Below are positions 32,540 to 40,613 of a stretch of DNA of 40,671 nt, piece by piece (the first letter of the stretch is position 1; every line of letters begins with the position of its first letter). A program made the position numbers and the translations under genes. Source of the stretch: Levilactobacillus zymae DSM 19395 (GTDB lineage Bacteria > Bacillota > Bacilli > Lactobacillales > Lactobacillaceae); NCBI RefSeq assembly GCF_001434115.1, contig NZ_AZDW01000025.1:1-40671 (forward strand), written 5' to 3'. The notes under the pieces were generated by a model. The model had not been told where the DNA came from. It made no database searches and saw only the letters and a program-made list of their open reading frames with translations.

Positions 32540-33743
32540 TTACTTTCTTAGCCGCCAAGTCGCGTTGTCCTTGGCGTTGTTCCATCCGTTGCAGGATGAC
32601 CGCCACACCGATGCCTAGGACCAGCATGCCAATCCCCAACCACGGGGTGTTGACCAGTTGACCTTGGGCCACGGCTTGACCGCCCAACCCGGACCCCAAC
32701 ATAATCCCAATGTTGAAGGCCGAGATGTTCAGCGCGGACGCCAGCGACACTTCGTTAGGCGTGTAGGTTTCCGCCATTTGAACGATGTAGAGCTGTAAGC
32801 CCGGCACGTTCATGAAGGCGAACAGTCCCATGATGACCACGGCCAATAAGCCCCAGAAGTGTAGGTTGACGGTCAACCGCACCAGTAACAGCGCGATGGC
32901 CAGGCCCGCAAACATCTTCATGATGGCCGGTAGCGGGTGTCGGTTGGCAAACCGGCCGCCCAGGGTGTTGCCAATCGCAACGGCGACCCCGTAGAAAATC
33001 AAAATCACGACAATGGCGCTAGTCGACCAGCCCATTTGCTGGTTCAGAATCGGCGTCAGGTAGGTGTAGACCGGGAACGTTGCCCCGTAGCCCAGCGCCG
33101 TGATGATGAGGATCAACAGGAGTTGCGGTTGCTTTAAGATTCGCCAAATACCCTTGATGCTGGTGGGGTTGGGCAACGGTAAGTCGTTAGGCACGACCAA
33201 GAGGTTGGTGACTAACCCGATCAGCCCCAGCAGAATCAGGAAGACGAAGGACGCGCGCCAACCGAACGTTTGCCCGATAAAGGTCCCCAGCGGCACGCCG
33301 GTCACCGTCGCTAACGTCAGGCCGGTAAACATCACGGCGATGGCGGAAGCCCGTTTCTCGGGCACCACCACGTCCGCGGCAATCAACGACGAAATCGCCA
33401 TAAAGATGCCGTGAGCCAGAGCGGCTAAGACCCGACCGGCCAACAAGATACCGAAGGTCGGTGCGGCGGCCGCCAAGAGGTTGCCTAATAGGAAGGTGAC
33501 CATGATGGCAATCAAGAGCCGCTTCCGGTTCCAGCGGTTGGTGACCAGCGCCAGGATCGGCGTGCCGACCGTAATCCCAGCGGCGTAAAGCGAGACGGTC
33601 GCGCCACCCTGGGCGAGGGAGATGTCGAAACTCTGAGTTAACAATGGCAATAAGCCAACACTGATGAATTCGGTGGACCCGATGGCAAAAGCACTAATGG
33701 CTAAGGAAAACAGGATCCAACCTGATGAAATGGTACGCTGCAT
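32535..33743 (-). CDS. MFS transporter, drug-efflux type
   Basis: The 402-residue membrane protein has 12 hydrophobic segments. The first helix and loop, AIGSTEFISVGLLPLLTQSF, is characteristic of the AraJ/YdhP-like DHA family of multidrug or sugar efflux proteins. The loop 2-3 motif reads LVTNRWNRKRLLI (motif A, G-x-x-x-D-R-x-G-R-R type, with Asn replacing the Asp), and motif C is MFTGLTLATVTGVPLGTFIGQTFGWR. The substrate is not known. AAAGGAGGT precedes the ATG. It does not share a promoter with the flavoenzyme block. Confidence 0.88.
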   Translation of the reverse strand: MQRTISSGWILFSLAISAFAIGSTEFISVGLLPLLTQSFDISLAQGGATVSLYAAGITVGTPILALVTNRWNRKRLLIAIMVTFLLGNLLAAAAPTFGILLAGRVLAALAHGIFMAISSLIAADVVVPEKRASAIAVMFTGLTLATVTGVPLGTFIGQTFGWRASFVFLILLGLIGLVTNLLVVPNDLPLPNPTSIKGIWRILKQPQLLLILIITALGYGATFPVYTYLTPILNQQMGWSTSAIVVILIFYGVAVAIGNTLGGRFANRHPLPAIMKMFAGLAIALLLVRLTVNLHFWGLLAVVIMGLFAFMNVPGLQLYIVQMAETYTPNEVSLASALNISAFNIGIMLGSGLGGQAVAQGQLVNTPWLGIGMLVLGIGVAVILQRMEQRQGQRDLAAKKVK

Positions 33744-33873
33744 AATGGCGTGACCTCCTTTAAATGATTAATTGATGTTGCTTAGTATACGGGCCTGGCG
33801 TGTCGCTCACAAGACGGCACTTTAAAGTGCGCTAGGCACCTGGAGGTAACCTTGCGAAACATTAGTTGAGTGG

Positions 33874-34041
33874 AAACTGCTCGCCTTCCAGCGCTCAGGG
33901 GCTGGAACGCCTGCGGGCACGATTTGAAGCCCCGCAAAACCCACGGGTCTTCAAACTCGGCCTTAGTCTAGGCCAGCAAAATACGCTGACCAAGACTAAT
34001 TTCGCTGGCTGAGCCCCTGCTCGCCTCCAGGCTAGACATTG
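33874..34041 (-). repeat. Structured intergenic repeat, subfamily I, copy D (168 bp)
   Basis: A full-length copy on the minus strand, the same length as copy A. The outer stem is CAGGGGCT/AGCCCCTG where A has CATGGGCT/AGCCCATG, which is a paired change. Hairpin 1 reads TTAGTC...GACTAA instead of TTATCC...GGATAA, again paired. Hairpin 2 has TTTGAAG/CTTCAAA arms. Confidence 0.87.
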
Positions 34042-34119
34042 GTGTTCAATTGAGGGTGGGGTTATTGGTGATTCCGATTGATAGTTGATAAATTGGGCCG
34101 CACGCAATCGTGAGCGGTA

Positions 34120-34264
34120 GGGTAAGTCAAAATGGGCTCAGGGGTGAAATTTGTCTTAGTCGGTGTTCTTGGCCGGCTTAGACAAAGGTCGGTCTGGAAG
34201 ACCTGTACTATGGGCTTCCAGCCGTGCCCACCCACAACCCGTTTCCGCCCATTTTGACTTACCC
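34120..34264 (+). repeat. Structured intergenic repeat, subfamily II, copy E (145 bp)
   Basis: The outer stem is 18 bp and perfect (34120-34137 and 34247-34264). Hairpin 1 is at 34151-34185 (TTGTC...GACAA). Hairpin 2 follows at about 34188-34224 (GGTCTGGAAG, GGGCTTCCAGCC). It ends about 80 bp before the ATPase promoter. Confidence 0.87.
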
Positions 34265-34342
34265 GGAAGCGCCTAGTTTGCGCTGATTGGGCTTTTTAAC
34301 CCCATAAGTAATTGTGAAGTTTTTAAGACTTTCAGGGTCAGA

Positions 34343-34371
34343 TTGTGCAGAGAGTGAACAAACCTGATAAA
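34343..34371 (+). promoter_or_regulatory. Candidate P-type ATPase promoter
   Basis: TTGTGC (34343-34348), 17 bp and GATAAA (34366-34371) lie about 115 nt before the gene; a TAAAAT overlaps. The leader from about 34379 contains AAGGGGGTGG and ACGAGACTTTCC about 30 nt apart, which recalls the two conserved loops of the manganese (yybP-ykoY) riboswitch but is far too short for it. Confidence 0.45.
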
Positions 34372-34486
34372 ATAGGCTTACTCAAACTAAGCAAGGGGGT
34401 GGCCGTCTTGTACCACGGTTACGAGACTTTCCGCATACCAGACCGCTAATACACACGTTATAAAGTTGAAAGGATGATTTTTTTCT

Positions 34487-37243
34487 ATGGCAGAACAGCC
34501 GAATCAAAGTAACACCCCAATTTCCGAAACACCCGACCCCGGACCGGCCACGCCGCTATGGCAACGTAGTACCGCCCAACTGGAGACCGATTACGCCACC
34601 AACGGCACCACCGGTCTGAGCGAAGCGGAGGCCAAGGCGCGCTTGGCCAAGAACGGGCCCAACGAATTGACCGCTAAGCCGCAGTCCAACCTGTTGCGGT
34701 TTTTAAAACAATTCAACAACAGTATTATCTACATCTTAGCGGCCGCGGCCATCATGACCTTCTTCATGCACCACTACTCCGACTCGATCGTTATCGGGTT
34801 AGTGATTGTCGCTAACGCCTTCATCGGGTTCTTCCAGGAACGTTCCGCCGATAACGCGCTGGCGAGAATCAAGGCGTTACTGGTGTCCGAAGCCGTCGTG
34901 ATCCGCGATGGGCAGAAACTCACGCTACCGTCACGCGAAGTGGTGGTCGGTGACATCGTCCAACTGGAAGCCGGGGATACCGTTCCCGCCGACCTGCGGC
35001 TGATCGATGCCGATAACCTGAAGATTCAGGAATCCGCGCTGACCGGGGAGACCGATTCCGTGTTAAAGGGTGAAGATCCGTTAACTGCGAATGACCTGGC
35101 GTTAGCCGACCGGTCGAACCAAGCGTTTGCCTCGACGGCCGTGACGAACGGGTCCGGCCGCGGAATCGTGACGGTGACCGGGGCACAAACCGAAATTGGG
35201 ACCATTCAGCAACACGTCGCCAAGGTGAAGACCCAACCCACGCCGTTGATGCGGAACTTAAACCGCTTAGGCCTGGGCTTGTCACTGGCCATCTTAGTGG
35301 TGGCGGTCTTGCTGTTTATTTTAGGGATGATTACCCACGTCTACAGTCTGCCAACCCTGCTGATCGCCGTGATCACCATGGTGGTCGGGTCGATGCCCGA
35401 AGGTCTGCCCGCTAGTACCTCGGTGGTGCTGGCGATGGGGACCCAACAGATGACTAAGCAAAACGTCATCGTTAAGACCCTGCCAGCCGTTGAAACGCTG
35501 GGGGCTGTGGACATCATCAACACCGATAAGACCGGGACGCTGACCAAAAACGAAATGACCGTGACCGACGTTCTGACCCCGCAGGCCTCCTACACGGTGA
35601 CCGGGGTGGGTTACGATGCCGCTGGGCAGGTGCAAGACCAACAGGGCCAGACCGTGGCCTGGCAAAACGACGCCAACCTGGAATGGTTGGTTCAAATCGC
35701 CGGACAGACTTCCGACGCCGAATTCCACGAGGAAGACGGCCAGTGGGTCCTGACCGGGGAACCGACCGACGGGGCGTTGACCGCGTTGTACCACAAGTTG
35801 ACCGGTCAAGATCCGGCGCCGCAAGAAATCGATTCGTTGCCGTTTGACTCGGCGATTCGTTACTCCGCCCGCCTGGTCGACCACCGCAACCAGCGTTGGT
35901 TACTGGTCAAGGGGGCGCCCCAAACGTTGCTGCGCCTGATGCAAGAGCAGGGGCAGACCGTCGATGTGGATGCTTGGCAGGAACGTTTGTCGCAACTGAC
36001 CCGCCAAGGAAAACGGGTGGTGGCCTTAGGGTACCAACCCGTGCCCGCCGATGCGGACGAGGTCGACGACTTGCCAATCGGTAAGGACTTGCATTTAGCC
36101 GGGATGACCGGAATCATCGACCCGCCGCGTCCGGGGGTGGCCGACGACGTCAAGCAACTGCGCTACGCCGGCATCAAGGTCAAGATGATCACCGGGGACG
36201 ACCCGGAAACCGCCGCGGCGATTGCGGCGCAACTGAACCTGGCCGAACAGCCCAAGGCGATTACCGGACCGGAATTGAATCAACTGAGCGACGTCGAATT
36301 GGTCGATAAGATCGACCAGTACACGGTGTTCGCCCGGACCACGCCGGCCGATAAACTGCGGATCGTGCAGGCCCAACAGAAGCGGGGCCACGTGGTCTCG
36401 ATGACCGGGGACGGCGTGAACGATGCGCCGGCCTTGAAGCAGGCCGATATCGGGGTCGCCATGGGGATTCGGGGAACCGATGTCGCCAAGGACTCCGCCG
36501 ACATGGTCTTAGCCGACGACGATTTCACTTCATTGCTGGGGGCCGTACGGGAAGGCCGGCACGTCTTCGACAACATTCGTAAGACGATTCGCTTCCTGCT
36601 GCCGACCAGTTTTGCCGAAGGACTGATCGTGGTGCTGAGTATCCTGATGGACCAGACGTTACCGTTGTTCCCGACGCAATTGCTGTGGATCAACATGGTC
36701 TCGGCCCTGACGATTCAGTTTGCTTTCATCTTCGAGCCCGCCGAAAGTGGCATCATGAAGCGCGGACCGCGAGACGTCACCAAGGGGATTCTGGGCAAGT
36801 ACGACATCTTCGAAGTGGTTTACGTGTCGCTGCTGATCTCGGGACTAGGGATGTTTGCCTACGACCTGTTGACCAGCCAGGGATTAAGCGCCGTAGTCGG
36901 CAGTACCATGACGTTAAACGTGATCATTTTCGGGAAGATCTTCTACCTGTTCAACCTGCAAAACGACCATCCGGTGCTCTCGAAGTACTTCTTTAGAAAT
37001 AAGATGAGTTTCGTGATTGTGGGCATCCTGTTGGCGCTCCAAGCCATGATCATCTACTGGCCCGCCATGCAGGGCGTCTTCCACACCACCAGTGCCAACT
37101 TCACTTACGGTTGGGGGATTCCGATCCTGGCCGGTATCGTGGTACTCGTGGTCACCGAAATTGCCAAGGCGTTACGCCACCGCTGGCAACGCTTGGTACA
37201 AGATAAGGAACAACGCGTGACGGCCGACCGGCAAACGGACTAA
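34487..37243 (+). CDS. P-type cation-transporting ATPase (P2 family)
   Basis: The 918-residue membrane pump has the P2 domain order: an N-terminal cation-ATPase region, TGE actuator motif (ALTGETDSV), M4 motif GSMPEGLPAS, phosphorylation site NTDKTGTLTK, KGAP nucleotide-binding loop, TGD and the hinge MTGDGVNDAPALKQADIGVAMG, with about ten membrane helices and a basic tail. PEGLP in M4 is shared by Ca2+-type and Mn2+/Na+-type bacterial pumps, so the ion is unsettled; Ca2+ or Mn2+ export is likely. The ATG follows AAAGGATG by a rather long 14 nt. The gene is monocistronic, with a terminator. Confidence 0.92.
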   Translation: MAEQPNQSNTPISETPDPGPATPLWQRSTAQLETDYATNGTTGLSEAEAKARLAKNGPNELTAKPQSNLLRFLKQFNNSIIYILAAAAIMTFFMHHYSDSIVIGLVIVANAFIGFFQERSADNALARIKALLVSEAVVIRDGQKLTLPSREVVVGDIVQLEAGDTVPADLRLIDADNLKIQESALTGETDSVLKGEDPLTANDLALADRSNQAFASTAVTNGSGRGIVTVTGAQTEIGTIQQHVAKVKTQPTPLMRNLNRLGLGLSLAILVVAVLLFILGMITHVYSLPTLLIAVITMVVGSMPEGLPASTSVVLAMGTQQMTKQNVIVKTLPAVETLGAVDIINTDKTGTLTKNEMTVTDVLTPQASYTVTGVGYDAAGQVQDQQGQTVAWQNDANLEWLVQIAGQTSDAEFHEEDGQWVLTGEPTDGALTALYHKLTGQDPAPQEIDSLPFDSAIRYSARLVDHRNQRWLLVKGAPQTLLRLMQEQGQTVDVDAWQERLSQLTRQGKRVVALGYQPVPADADEVDDLPIGKDLHLAGMTGIIDPPRPGVADDVKQLRYAGIKVKMITGDDPETAAAIAAQLNLAEQPKAITGPELNQLSDVELVDKIDQYTVFARTTPADKLRIVQAQQKRGHVVSMTGDGVNDAPALKQADIGVAMGIRGTDVAKDSADMVLADDDFTSLLGAVREGRHVFDNIRKTIRFLLPTSFAEGLIVVLSILMDQTLPLFPTQLLWINMVSALTIQFAFIFEPAESGIMKRGPRDVTKGILGKYDIFEVVYVSLLISGLGMFAYDLLTSQGLSAVVGSTMTLNVIIFGKIFYLFNLQNDHPVLSKYFFRNKMSFVIVGILLALQAMIIYWPAMQGVFHTTSANFTYGWGIPILAGIVVLVVTEIAKALRHRWQRLVQDKEQRVTADRQTD

Positions 37244-37258
37244 GCCCTCGCGCACGCC

Positions 37259-37292
37259 AAAAACACGCCACCAATCTGGGGCGTGTTTTTTT
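37259..37292 (+). terminator. Terminator after the ATPase gene
   Basis: AAAAACACGCC (37259-37269) pairs with GGCGTGTTTTT (from 37280), ending in seven T. Confidence 0.92.
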
Positions 37293-37382
37293 GCGGGGCT
37301 TTTTAAAAATTCTGTCAATGTTAAGTAACCGTACTGGCGTGGAACCGGAGCGGCAGGGTACACTAAAGCCTGAGGTGATGAT

Positions 37383-38018
37383 ATGCAAAACTTTTTCTTC
37401 GATTTTGATAGTACGTTAGCTGATACCAAGCAAGTCGCCGTGGTGGCCACCCAGCAGACCTTCGTGGCTCAGGGGTTAACGGCTCCCGCCGCCGACGTGG
37501 TGGTGAGCTACATGGGCGTGCCCATCGAGGTCTCGTTCGCTAAGATGGCGGACCGCCCGTTGACGGCCGCGGAACTCGAACCGTTATTCCAGGAATTTCG
37601 GCGCCAGTACGCCCTGGCCGACGGGGAAATCCAACCGTTTGCCGGGATGCTGGAAACGTTAGCCGCCCTGAAGGCCGCCGGCAAGCGGCTCTTCGTGGTT
37701 TCCAGTAAGCACTCCACGCCACTGCGCCGGAACCTGGCGCAAATCGGGATGGGCACCACCTTTGAGGCGTTGTGTGGCTCCGACATGGTGGCCCACTACA
37801 AGCCCGCGCCCGACGGTATCTTGAACCTACTGGCCCGGTTTGACCTGGCCCCGGCGCAAAGCGTGATGATCGGGGATGCCATCTACGACATTCAGATGGG
37901 GCAAAACGCCCACGTGGCAACGGCCGCCGCGCTGTGGGGTGCCGCTGATCCGATGGCCGTAAAAAAGCAGCAGCCGACTTACTTACTCCAGCAACCGAAA
38001 CAGCTCCTTATCGTTTGA
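37383..38018 (+). CDS. HAD family hydrolase, phosphoglycolate phosphatase-like
   Basis: The 211-residue phosphatase belongs to HAD subfamily IA. Motif I is FDFDSTLADTK (nucleophile Asp and acid Asp), motif II is VVSSKHS, motif III Lys is in HYKPAPDG, and motif IV is MIGDAIYDIQMG. The cap sits at about 15-80. The substrate is a small phosphate ester, not known. GAGGTGATG precedes the ATG. It is monocistronic, and no clear terminator follows before the next promoter. Confidence 0.92.
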   Translation: MQNFFFDFDSTLADTKQVAVVATQQTFVAQGLTAPAADVVVSYMGVPIEVSFAKMADRPLTAAELEPLFQEFRRQYALADGEIQPFAGMLETLAALKAAGKRLFVVSSKHSTPLRRNLAQIGMGTTFEALCGSDMVAHYKPAPDGILNLLARFDLAPAQSVMIGDAIYDIQMGQNAHVATAAALWGAADPMAVKKQQPTYLLQQPKQLLIV

Positions 38019-38036
38019 TAATTGTTAAATTTTAAG

Positions 38037-38064
38037 TTGATTTTAAACAAAAGTATAGTATGAT
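38037..38064 (+). promoter_or_regulatory. Promoter of the 65-residue small-protein gene
   Basis: TTGATT (38037-38042), 16 bp and TATGAT (38059-38064) lie in an AT-rich stretch. The leader to 38189 would be about 120 nt. Confidence 0.6.
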
Positions 38065-38189
38065 GTGGTTACAATCATTTGGGATGCCAATTATTATTAA
38101 ATAAGTAAATTGCGTCCAATCAATGGTTTTGACTTTGTTTAAAACCGGTCAATGGAGATTGACCCCGAACTTGAAAGGAAGTACCGCCC

Positions 38190-38387
38190 ATCAAAATCGA
38201 AGATATCCAGACTTGGACTGCCGCAGAGCTCACGCGTCGCGGCCGCGATGCTAGCAAATGGCAGTTATTCGCGACGTCTGCCGAAAAAGACGTTTATCTA
38301 TTCCGGAACCCAGCCAAGAATGAACAGATCACGGTGTACCAACACGCCGATGGTCAACGGATTATGGGGAACGTTTGGGGCTCTTAG
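38190..38387 (+). CDS. Small hypothetical protein with an apparent ATC start codon
   Basis: The frame encodes about 65 residues: (M)KIEDIQTWTAAELTRRG, then DASKWQLFATSAEKDVYLF, NPAKNEQITVYQHADG and QRIMGNVWGS, ending at TAG. Its composition and balanced codon use look like a real soluble protein. The frame is closed by TGA at 38172, and from there to the first motif there is no ATG, GTG or TTG. AAAGGAAG (38174-38181) sits 8 nt before ATC at 38190, so ATC is the best start. The first internal ATG and GTG lie near the end of the protein. A different frame (ATG 38152) is open but looks random. A promoter precedes the gene and a terminator follows. It could also be a recent start-codon loss or a sequence error. 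Confidence 0.65.
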   Translation: MKIEDIQTWTAAELTRRGRDASKWQLFATSAEKDVYLFRNPAKNEQITVYQHADGQRIMGNVWGS

Positions 38388-38418
38388 CCCCGAGCTTCAG
38401 CATTAAGAGAGACTTAGC

Positions 38419-38464
38419 AACGACCGCTTCACCGCGTTTTTTTCGGTGAACCGGTCGTTTTTAG
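38419..38464 (+). terminator. Terminator after the small-protein gene
   Basis: AACGACCGCTTCACCG (38419-38434) pairs with CGGTGAACCGGTCGTT (38444-38459) with one mismatch, followed by T5. Confidence 0.88.
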
Positions 38465-38558
38465 ATTGCACTCAAAGCTGTGATGTGGGTAAACTAGTTA
38501 ATGATAATAAACGTCTGGGGAGACGGGGAGGAAGGACAACACGCATTTACGCACACAC

Positions 38559-38780
38559 GTGGACCGCACGCACTATTCGCGGTGGTTTCACTTTTGGAAT
38601 CAGTATGAACGACTCACCAGCTGGCCGTTACTCATCGCCGTTTTGGTGGCCTCTATCTACCATCCGTGGTGGTTAGTGGTCATCATCGGCATCGGGTTTG
38701 GTGGCGATGTGATTTGGGGCGTGAGCCTAATGATTGAAGACTGGCGGCACCACCGTAAGGGAGGCTTACGGTACCGCTAA
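38559..38780 (+). CDS. Small two-helix membrane protein (paralogue 1)
   Basis: The GTG at 38559 gives a 73-residue protein: HYSRWFHFWNQYERLTSW, a first hydrophobic segment (PLLIAVLVASIYHPWWL), a second (VVIIGIGFGGDVIWGVSLM) and a basic end (EDWRHHRKGGLRYR). It closely matches the next gene. The ribosome site GGGGAGG (38525-38531) is 27 nt before this GTG, too far. A better-placed but non-canonical ACG at 38541 lies 9 nt after the site and aligns with the start of the paralogue, so the true N-terminus may be six residues longer. The function is unknown. It likely shares a transcript with the next gene. Confidence 0.7.
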   Translation: MDRTHYSRWFHFWNQYERLTSWPLLIAVLVASIYHPWWLVVIIGIGFGGDVIWGVSLMIEDWRHHRKGGLRYR

Positions 38781-38794
38781 AGGAGGATTTGGAC

Positions 38795-39034
38795 GTGCAA
38801 ACTAAGGGTCGGGTCAACCGCGAACATTACTCGCGGTGGTTTCGTTTCTTGGACTGGTGGGAACGACCGGTCTCGTGGCTGTTTCTGATTTCGTTGGTGG
38901 TGATGGTCTTTGCTAACGTCCGTTGGCTGGCCAGCGTGGTCACGGTCAGTTTTGGGTTCAACCTGGTGTGGTTGATCTCGTTAGTGGTGGAGGACCGCAT
39001 CCATAAACGCCGGGGAGATTTTCGTTACTATTGA
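38795..39034 (+). CDS. Small two-helix membrane protein (paralogue 2)
   Basis: The 79-residue protein has the same layout as its neighbour: a charged start, REHYSRWFRFLDWWERPVSW, two hydrophobic segments (LFLISLVVMVFANVRWL; VTVSFGFNLVWLISLVV) and a basic tail (EDRIHKRRGDFRYY). The conserved block HYSRWF..(W).ER..SW suggests a family signature at the membrane surface. A TTG at 38789 is in frame, but the AAGGAGG site is only 2 nt before it; the GTG at 38795, 8 nt away, is chosen. It begins 14 nt after the paralogue ends. The function is unknown. Confidence 0.75.
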   Translation: MQTKGRVNREHYSRWFRFLDWWERPVSWLFLISLVVMVFANVRWLASVVTVSFGFNLVWLISLVVEDRIHKRRGDFRYY

Positions 39035-39126
39035 TAGGCCAGCGACCTTTTCGCCAAATTTCACGGAAGTGACTGGTCAGGACCGGTTCCGACTCCTATA
39101 CTATTAAGCAAAGGGGGCGGAACAGT

Positions 39127-40551
39127 TTGAATAACAAGAGTTCCGATTGTACCGAAATTTTAGTAGGTAAGGCCGCCAGTATGGACGGTTCCACGATTGT
39201 TGCCCGTAACGAAGATGGTTACGGCCCAGTCAATCCGATTAAGGTCGTGGTGCACGCCGCGACGGACCAACAGAATGCATCGTTTACGTCGATCACCACG
39301 GGAGTCCATGTCCCGCTACCGGATCACGCGTACCGTTACACCGGCACGCCGCAAGCCGACCAGAGCGATGGCCAGTACGAAGAAGCCGGGATCAACGAAT
39401 TTAACGTGGGCATGAGCGCCACGGAAACCACGGCGACCAACGCTCGCGTTTTGGGTTACGACCCGCTCGTCGATGACGGCATCAACGAAGAGGCCATGGT
39501 CACACTGGTCTTGCCGTACATCAAGAGTGCCAAGGAAGGGGCCCAACGCTTGGGCGCCTTGCTGGAAAAATACGGCACCGGCGAAAGCAACAGTATTTCC
39601 TTTAACGATAAAAATGAAATCTGGTACCTCGAAACGGCCGGTGGTCACCACTGGGCCGCGATGCGGATTCCGGATGACTGCTACGCCATCGCGCCGAACC
39701 AGACGCTGATGCAAGAAATCGATTTGACCGATAGCGCCAACTTTCTTGGGGCCAGCGATTTGACCGACTTTGTGGCGCAACACCACCTGAACCCCGAACC
39801 GGGGCACTTCAATTTCCGTGAGATCTTTGGGACCCATAGTGAAGCCGACGCGTACTACAACACGCCGCGGACCTGGTACGGCCAGAAGCTGTTCAATCCC
39901 GAAATTGACCAGGTGCCAACCAGTCAAGACATGCCGTTTACCCGTAAACCAGCCAAGAAGATCGCCATCGAAGACGTGCAGTTCTTCCTGTCGTCACACT
40001 ATAACGGCACCGAATACGACCCGTTTGGCACCTACGCCTCGGGCACGGCGAACCAACAACGCAAGTACCGGCCGATTGCCATGGACCGTAACCAGGCCTC
40101 GTCTATCCTGCAGATTCGTAACGGGGTCGACGACGCGCACGCCGCGATTCAGTGGGTCGCACTAGGGTTCTTCGCCTACAGTCCGTACATGCCGTTCTTC
40201 ACCAACATCAACGACACGCCGGAAGACTACAAGAACACCACGACCACGGTCTCGACCGACAACGTTTACTGGTTGGAAAAGACCTTATCCGTGATCATCG
40301 AGCCGCACTTCCACGAGTACGTCGAGGCCATCAACGCCTACCGCGACGCGTGCCAGTCTTACGCCCGCGGGCGGGTAGAAGCCACGGATAATGCGGTGGC
40401 CGATGCCACGGACGTGACCGACTTTCTGACCCGCAGCAACGCCGAAACCGCCGGAGAAATCTCCAAGCGGACCCACGCGCTGTTCGATCAGCTGGTCAAG
40501 CACGGGTTGAACCTGTCCATGACGGCCTGGGAAAAGGGGCAAAACCTGTAA
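39127..40551 (+). CDS. pepD: C69 family dipeptidase
   Basis: The 474-residue protein belongs to the C69 (PepD-like) N-terminal nucleophile hydrolases, which cleave a broad range of dipeptides in the cytoplasm. The likely nucleophile is Cys8 in SSDCTEILVGKAASMDGSTIVARNEDG, exposed by removal of a short leader. Other family blocks are EAGINEFNVGMSATETT, SNSISFNDKNEIWYLETAGGHHWAA and the C-terminal NVYWLEKTLS and RGR segments. It starts with TTG at 39127, after AAGGGGGCGG. The gene stands alone, and no terminator was seen before the window end apart from a small GGGAC/GTCCC hairpin. Confidence 0.92.
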   Translation: MNNKSSDCTEILVGKAASMDGSTIVARNEDGYGPVNPIKVVVHAATDQQNASFTSITTGVHVPLPDHAYRYTGTPQADQSDGQYEEAGINEFNVGMSATETTATNARVLGYDPLVDDGINEEAMVTLVLPYIKSAKEGAQRLGALLEKYGTGESNSISFNDKNEIWYLETAGGHHWAAMRIPDDCYAIAPNQTLMQEIDLTDSANFLGASDLTDFVAQHHLNPEPGHFNFREIFGTHSEADAYYNTPRTWYGQKLFNPEIDQVPTSQDMPFTRKPAKKIAIEDVQFFLSSHYNGTEYDPFGTYASGTANQQRKYRPIAMDRNQASSILQIRNGVDDAHAAIQWVALGFFAYSPYMPFFTNINDTPEDYKNTTTTVSTDNVYWLEKTLSVIIEPHFHEYVEAINAYRDACQSYARGRVEATDNAVADATDVTDFLTRSNAETAGEISKRTHALFDQLVKHGLNLSMTAWEKGQNL

Positions 40552-40613
40552 TCCGGGGTCAGCCGAGTTAATTTTAAAATCGCATTGGAAATATGAGTTG
40601 AATTCAAAAAAGC

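Larger units (their letters stand above)
33744..34486 (+). other. Divergent intergenic region with two structured repeats
   Basis: The longest gap in the window, 743 nt. It holds structured repeat D (minus) and E (plus), 78 bp apart and pointing away from each other, then the ATPase promoter and leader. No gene with credible codon use was seen. Confidence 0.7.

Noticed and set aside
33895-34107. A 70-residue minus-strand frame across repeat D
   Set aside because: It lies inside the structured repeat, and no ribosome site is present.
3831-34264. CRISPR array or insertion sequence as the explanation of the repeats
   Set aside because: The copies are far apart, in both orientations, have no spacers and encode no transposase.
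34379-34486. Calling a genuine yybP-ykoY riboswitch
   Set aside because: Only about 44 nt separate the outer motifs; the P2 and P4 helices of the known fold are missing. It is kept only as a low-interest finding.
38152-38406. An 84-residue frame starting at ATG 38152
   Set aside because: It has no ribosome site, its translation looks random, and it overlaps the much more protein-like frame at 38190-38387.
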